Origin: Embleya sp040605455
GTDB lineage: Bacteria > Actinomycetota > Actinomycetes > Streptomycetales > Streptomycetaceae
Length of the DNA: 64,000 nucleotides
NCBI RefSeq assembly: GCF_040605455.1
Contig: NZ_JBEXCV010000003.1
Location: 70,923-134,922, forward strand
Direction: 5' to 3'
In this document: in pieces, positions 61,149 through 64,000 of the stretch
Numbering within the stretch: position 1 is the stretch's first letter
How the letters are laid out: every line of letters begins with the position of its first letter
Notes under the pieces: generated by a model
Databases searched by the model: none
What the model saw: the letters and a program-made list of their open reading frames with translations, nothing else
Told to the model about the DNA's origin: nothing
Position numbers and translations under genes: made by a program

Positions 61149-62282
61149 ATGTCTGTTGTCCGTCGCCGTCCTGCCGTCCGCGTGCTGGGCACCGGACTGC
61201 TGCTCGCGTTGCCGCTGGCGCTCACCGCGTGCAGCAGCGACGAATCCTCCGGCGACGCGGTCAAGGTCACCGCCAAGGACAAGTCGTGCGACGTCGCCAA
61301 GAAGGACTGGCCGGCAGGCAAGAACAGCATCAAGGTGACCAACAAGGGCAGCCAGGTCACCGAGTTGTACGTCTACGCCCAAGGCGACCGGATCGTCACC
61401 GAGCGGGAGAACATCGGCCCCGGCACCTCGGCGACGCTGAACTTCGAGATCAAGGCCGGCAAGTACGAGGTCGCCTGCAAGCCCGGCATGAAGGGCGACG
61501 GCATCCGGCAGACGATCACCGTCGCCGGCACGCCCGCCGAGAAGCCGGTCGACCCCCGACTCGCCCAGGCGGTCGCGCACTACCGCGCGTTCACCACCGA
61601 GACGGTCGACCAAATGATGCCGATCGCCACCGAGTTCGTGAACGCGGTCAAGGCCGGCGACGTGGCCAAGGCCAAGGAGCTCTACCCCAAGTCGCGCCTG
61701 GGCTGGGAGACCATCGAGCCGGTCGCGGAGAGCTTCGGCGACCTCGACCCGCAGATGGACGCCCGCGAGGCGGACCTGGAGCCGGGGCAGGAGTGGTCCG
61801 GCTGGCACCGGATCGAGAAGACGCTGTGGACGACCGGGCAGATCACCGACGCAGACAAGGGCTACGCCGACCGCCTGCTGGCCGACCTCAAGACGCTCCA
61901 GTCGAAGGTGGGCACGGCCGAGATCACCCCGACCTCGATCGCCAACGGTGCCAAGGAACTCCTCGACGAGGTGGCCACCGGCAAGGTCACCGGTGAGGAA
62001 GAGGCGTTCAGCCACACCGACCTGTGGGACTTCGTGGGCAACGTGGACGGCGCGAAGAAGGCGTTCGACCTGCTGAAGCCGTACGTGGCGGAGAAGGACG
62101 CGGCGCTGGCCGCCACCCTCGACGGCGAGTTCGCCAAGATCCAGGGCCTGCTGAACAAGTACAAGCAGGGCGAGGGCTACGTTTCCTACGACACCGTCGA
62201 CGAGGTCAAGCGCAAGGAGCTCTCGGACGCGGTCAACGCGCTCGGCGAGCCGCTGTCCAAGCTGGCCGGCGTCGTCGCCTAG
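61149..62282 (+). CDS. efeO: EfeO iron-uptake lipoprotein
   Basis: A 377-aa exported protein. Signal peptide with lipobox LTAC (LLLALPLALTACSSD). N-terminal cupredoxin-like domain (CDVAKKDWPAGKNSIKVTNKGSQVTELYVY, ends YEVACKPGM) and a C-terminal imelysin/M75 domain with the HxxE motif GWHRIEKTLW (about residue 220). It should bind ferric or ferrous iron for the EfeU permease. GGGAGAG precedes the ATG. Followed by efeB after 95 bp. Confidence 0.94.
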   Translation: MSVVRRRPAVRVLGTGLLLALPLALTACSSDESSGDAVKVTAKDKSCDVAKKDWPAGKNSIKVTNKGSQVTELYVYAQGDRIVTERENIGPGTSATLNFEIKAGKYEVACKPGMKGDGIRQTITVAGTPAEKPVDPRLAQAVAHYRAFTTETVDQMMPIATEFVNAVKAGDVAKAKELYPKSRLGWETIEPVAESFGDLDPQMDAREADLEPGQEWSGWHRIEKTLWTTGQITDADKGYADRLLADLKTLQSKVGTAEITPTSIANGAKELLDEVATGKVTGEEEAFSHTDLWDFVGNVDGAKKAFDLLKPYVAEKDAALAATLDGEFAKIQGLLNKYKQGEGYVSYDTVDEVKRKELSDAVNALGEPLSKLAGVVA

Positions 62283-62377
62283 TCATGCCCCACGTCGCAA
62301 CGGGTCAACAACCGGCCGCACCACAGGGCCGGGTACAGCACGTCTTCAGCCGCACCGAACGTCCATAGGGAGGCCCC

Positions 62378-63655
62378 ATGACCGAGATCGAACACGACAC
62401 CGAGACGGTCGAGCCGTCGGGCGACGGTTTCAGCCGGCGGGCCCTGCTGGGCTGGACCGGTGGCGCGCTCGTGGTCGGCGCCGCAGCGGCCGGCGGGGTG
62501 GCCACCGCGGTCACCGGAACCGAGGACAAGTCGTCCGCGCCGGCCCTGGGCGCGGTCGACTTCCACGGCGCCAACCAGGCCGGCATCGCCACGCCGGTGC
62601 AGGACCGGCTGCACTTCTGCGTCTTCGACGTGATCACCGACGACCGCGCCAAGCTGGTCCGCATGCTTCAGCAGTGGACCGCCGCGGCGGCCGCGATGAC
62701 CGCGGGCAAGGCGATCGGGACCGGCGCGGACAGCGGCGTTCCACAGTCGCCGCCGGACGATACCGGCGAGGCGGTCGGTCTGCCGCCGAACAACCTCACG
62801 CTCACCGTCGGGTTCGGCCCCTCGCTGTTCACCAAGGACGGCAAGGACCGCTTCCAGATCGCCGCGAAGAAGCCCGAGGCGCTCGCCGAACTGCCCTTGT
62901 TCCCGGGCGACAAGCTCGACCCGCAGCGCTCGGGCGGCGACATCGCGGTCCAGGCCTGCTCGGACGACCCGCAGGTCGCGGTGCACGCGATCCGCAACCT
63001 GGCCAGGATCGGCTTCGGCGTGGTGTCGGTGCGCTGGTCCCAACTGGGCTTCGGCAAGACCTCCTCGACCACGCCCGAGGCGATGACGCCGCGCAACCTG
63101 TTCGGGTTCAAGGACGGCACGCGCAACATCGCCGGCACCGAGACCGACCGACTGCGCGAGCACGTGTGGGTGCCGGCCGGCGAGGGCCCGCAGTGGATGA
63201 CCGGCGGGTCGTACCTGGTGGCCCGCCGGATCCGGATGCACATCGAGACCTGGGACCGGACCTCGCTGCAAGAGCAGCAGGACGTCATCGGCCGGTCCAA
63301 GGGTGTCGGCGCGCCGCACGGCGCGACCGGCGAGCACGACGTGGTCCCGCTCAAGGCGCTGCCGGAGAAGTCGCACGTGCGGTTGTCCCACCCGGACTCC
63401 AACAACGGCGTGACCATCCTGCGGCGCGGCTACTCGTTCGTGGACGGCTCGGACGGGCTCGGCCGGCTGGAGGCGGGCCTGTTCTTCCTGGCCTACCAGC
63501 GCGACCCGCGCAAGGGCTTCATCCCGCTCCAGCAGCAGTTGGCGGCGAACGACACGATGAACGAGTACATCCAGCACGTGGGTTCGGCGCTGTTCGCCTG
63601 CCCCGGCGGGGTGCGCGGCGCGGACGACTACTGGGGCAAGGCGCTGTTCGCCTGA
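62378..63655 (+). CDS. efeB: EfeB Dyp-type haem peroxidase
   Basis: A 425-aa Dyp-type peroxidase exported by the Tat system (SRRALLGWTGGALVVGAAAAGG). Signature FGFKDGTRNIAGTE (GxxDG), and the distal/proximal haem region HIETWDRTSLQEQQDVIGRSKGVGAP. It works with EfeO in iron uptake, probably extracting iron from haem or oxidising ferrous iron. AGGGAGG precedes the ATG. Same transcript as efeO. Confidence 0.94.
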   Translation: MTEIEHDTETVEPSGDGFSRRALLGWTGGALVVGAAAAGGVATAVTGTEDKSSAPALGAVDFHGANQAGIATPVQDRLHFCVFDVITDDRAKLVRMLQQWTAAAAAMTAGKAIGTGADSGVPQSPPDDTGEAVGLPPNNLTLTVGFGPSLFTKDGKDRFQIAAKKPEALAELPLFPGDKLDPQRSGGDIAVQACSDDPQVAVHAIRNLARIGFGVVSVRWSQLGFGKTSSTTPEAMTPRNLFGFKDGTRNIAGTETDRLREHVWVPAGEGPQWMTGGSYLVARRIRMHIETWDRTSLQEQQDVIGRSKGVGAPHGATGEHDVVPLKALPEKSHVRLSHPDSNNGVTILRRGYSFVDGSDGLGRLEAGLFFLAYQRDPRKGFIPLQQQLAANDTMNEYIQHVGSALFACPGGVRGADDYWGKALFA

Positions 63656-63684
63656 GTACTCGGTGGGCGGCGCCGCTCACATCG

Positions 63685-63731
63685 ATGCGCGAAGGGCCCG
63701 ATCCGTACTTCGGATCGGGCCCTTCGCGCAT
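63685..63731. terminator. Bidirectional terminator between efeB and efeU
   Basis: Perfect 21-bp arms (63685-63705 and 63711-63731) around a TACTT loop, between the convergent efeB and efeU genes. Confidence 0.9.
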
Positions 63732-63745
63732 GCCTGGCGGGCTGC

Positions 63746-64000
63746 TCAGGCGGCCGCCACATTCTCCCGGGACGCCGGCGCCGGGGCCTTGGTGCCGCCC
63801 TTGGGGAGCAGGAAGAACAGGGCCATCACCGGGACGAGGTAGAGCAGCCAGACGGTGACCTGTAGGACCGTGGGGTCGGGCTGGAAGTTGAGGATGCCCT
63901 TGAGGAGGGTGCCGTACCAGCTGTCCGGCGGGATGGTGTCGCTGATGTCGAAGGCCCGGTTCGACAGTCCCGGGAGGAAGTCGGCCTCCTGGAGGTCGTG
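63746..64000 (-). CDS. efeU: EfeU ferrous iron permease, C-terminal part (cut by window edge)
   Basis: The last 84 codons of an FTR1-family iron permease read on the minus strand from the window end: LQEADFLPGLSNRAFDISDTIP, SWYGTLLKGILNFQP, then a membrane helix VTVWLLYLVPVMALFFLLP and a short Ala/Pro-rich tail. This matches the EfeU C-terminus. The gene continues beyond the window. It converges on efeB instead of preceding efeO as in the classic order. Confidence 0.85.
   Translation of the reverse strand, partial: HDLQEADFLPGLSNRAFDISDTIPPDSWYGTLLKGILNFQPDPTVLQVTVWLLYLVPVMALFFLLPKGGTKAPAPASRENVAAA

Overview
The window is high-GC actinobacterial DNA, most likely from Streptomyces or a close relative. 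Supporting signs are abundant GTG starts with strong Shine-Dalgarno sites, TTA leucine codons confined to a few genes, an AcnA of Streptomyces type, a SigE-family ECF sigma factor, a DUF5753/DUF397/HATPase regulatory module and an EfeUOB iron system. No rRNA, tRNA, CRISPR array or intact transposase was seen.

Left part (1-30.9 kb), mostly core genome: an IucA/IucC siderophore synthetase with a PP2C-like partner; a broken metallophosphoesterase gene with a chitin-binding tail; an AbiEi/DUF559-like protein; a DNA alkylation repair pair (Ada-AlkA fusion overlapping ogt); a DUF2252 protein; a SigE-family sigma factor with a membrane protein; a PLP enzyme resembling cysteine desulfhydrase; a PH-domain protein; a Gfo/Idh/MocA oxidoreductase; aconitase acnA; an asparaginase; a ROK regulator; dxs; an APC amino-acid permease; and a three-gene module (SDR, luciferase-like monooxygenase, alpha/beta-barrel-like protein). 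Next come about 0.85 kb of G-rich non-coding DNA and a 987-aa protein of unknown function preceded by a 30-bp dyad.

Middle part (30.9-54.4 kb), a defence island. Divergent from a UvrD-type helicase with a RelE/ParE-like N-terminus runs a three-gene operon: a 1757-aa SF2 helicase with DUF1998 and a C-terminal PD-(D/E)XK-like domain, a SNF2-family helicase, and an Eco57I-type adenine methyltransferase. The parts recall DISARM class 1 and Druantia, but the arrangement does not exactly match either as I know them. The methyltransferase is frameshifted at an A4 tract, and its C-terminal part lies in markedly lower-GC DNA that continues into a WhiJ-like regulator module (DUF397, XRE-DUF5753, HATPase, HTH). 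Downstream lie an HTH_36 protein, an McrBC pair whose McrB has an EVE-like reader domain, and a DUF262/HNH (GmrSD-like) protein, so two kinds of modified-DNA restriction are stacked behind a methyltransferase system.

Right part (54.4-64 kb): a LytR-CpsA-Psr protein, a GNAT acetyltransferase, a short WXG100-like stub overlapping a lipoprotein gene, the fatty-acid oxidation pair fadA-fadB, and an iron-uptake locus with an iron-box-like site, efeO and efeB, converging on the end of efeU.
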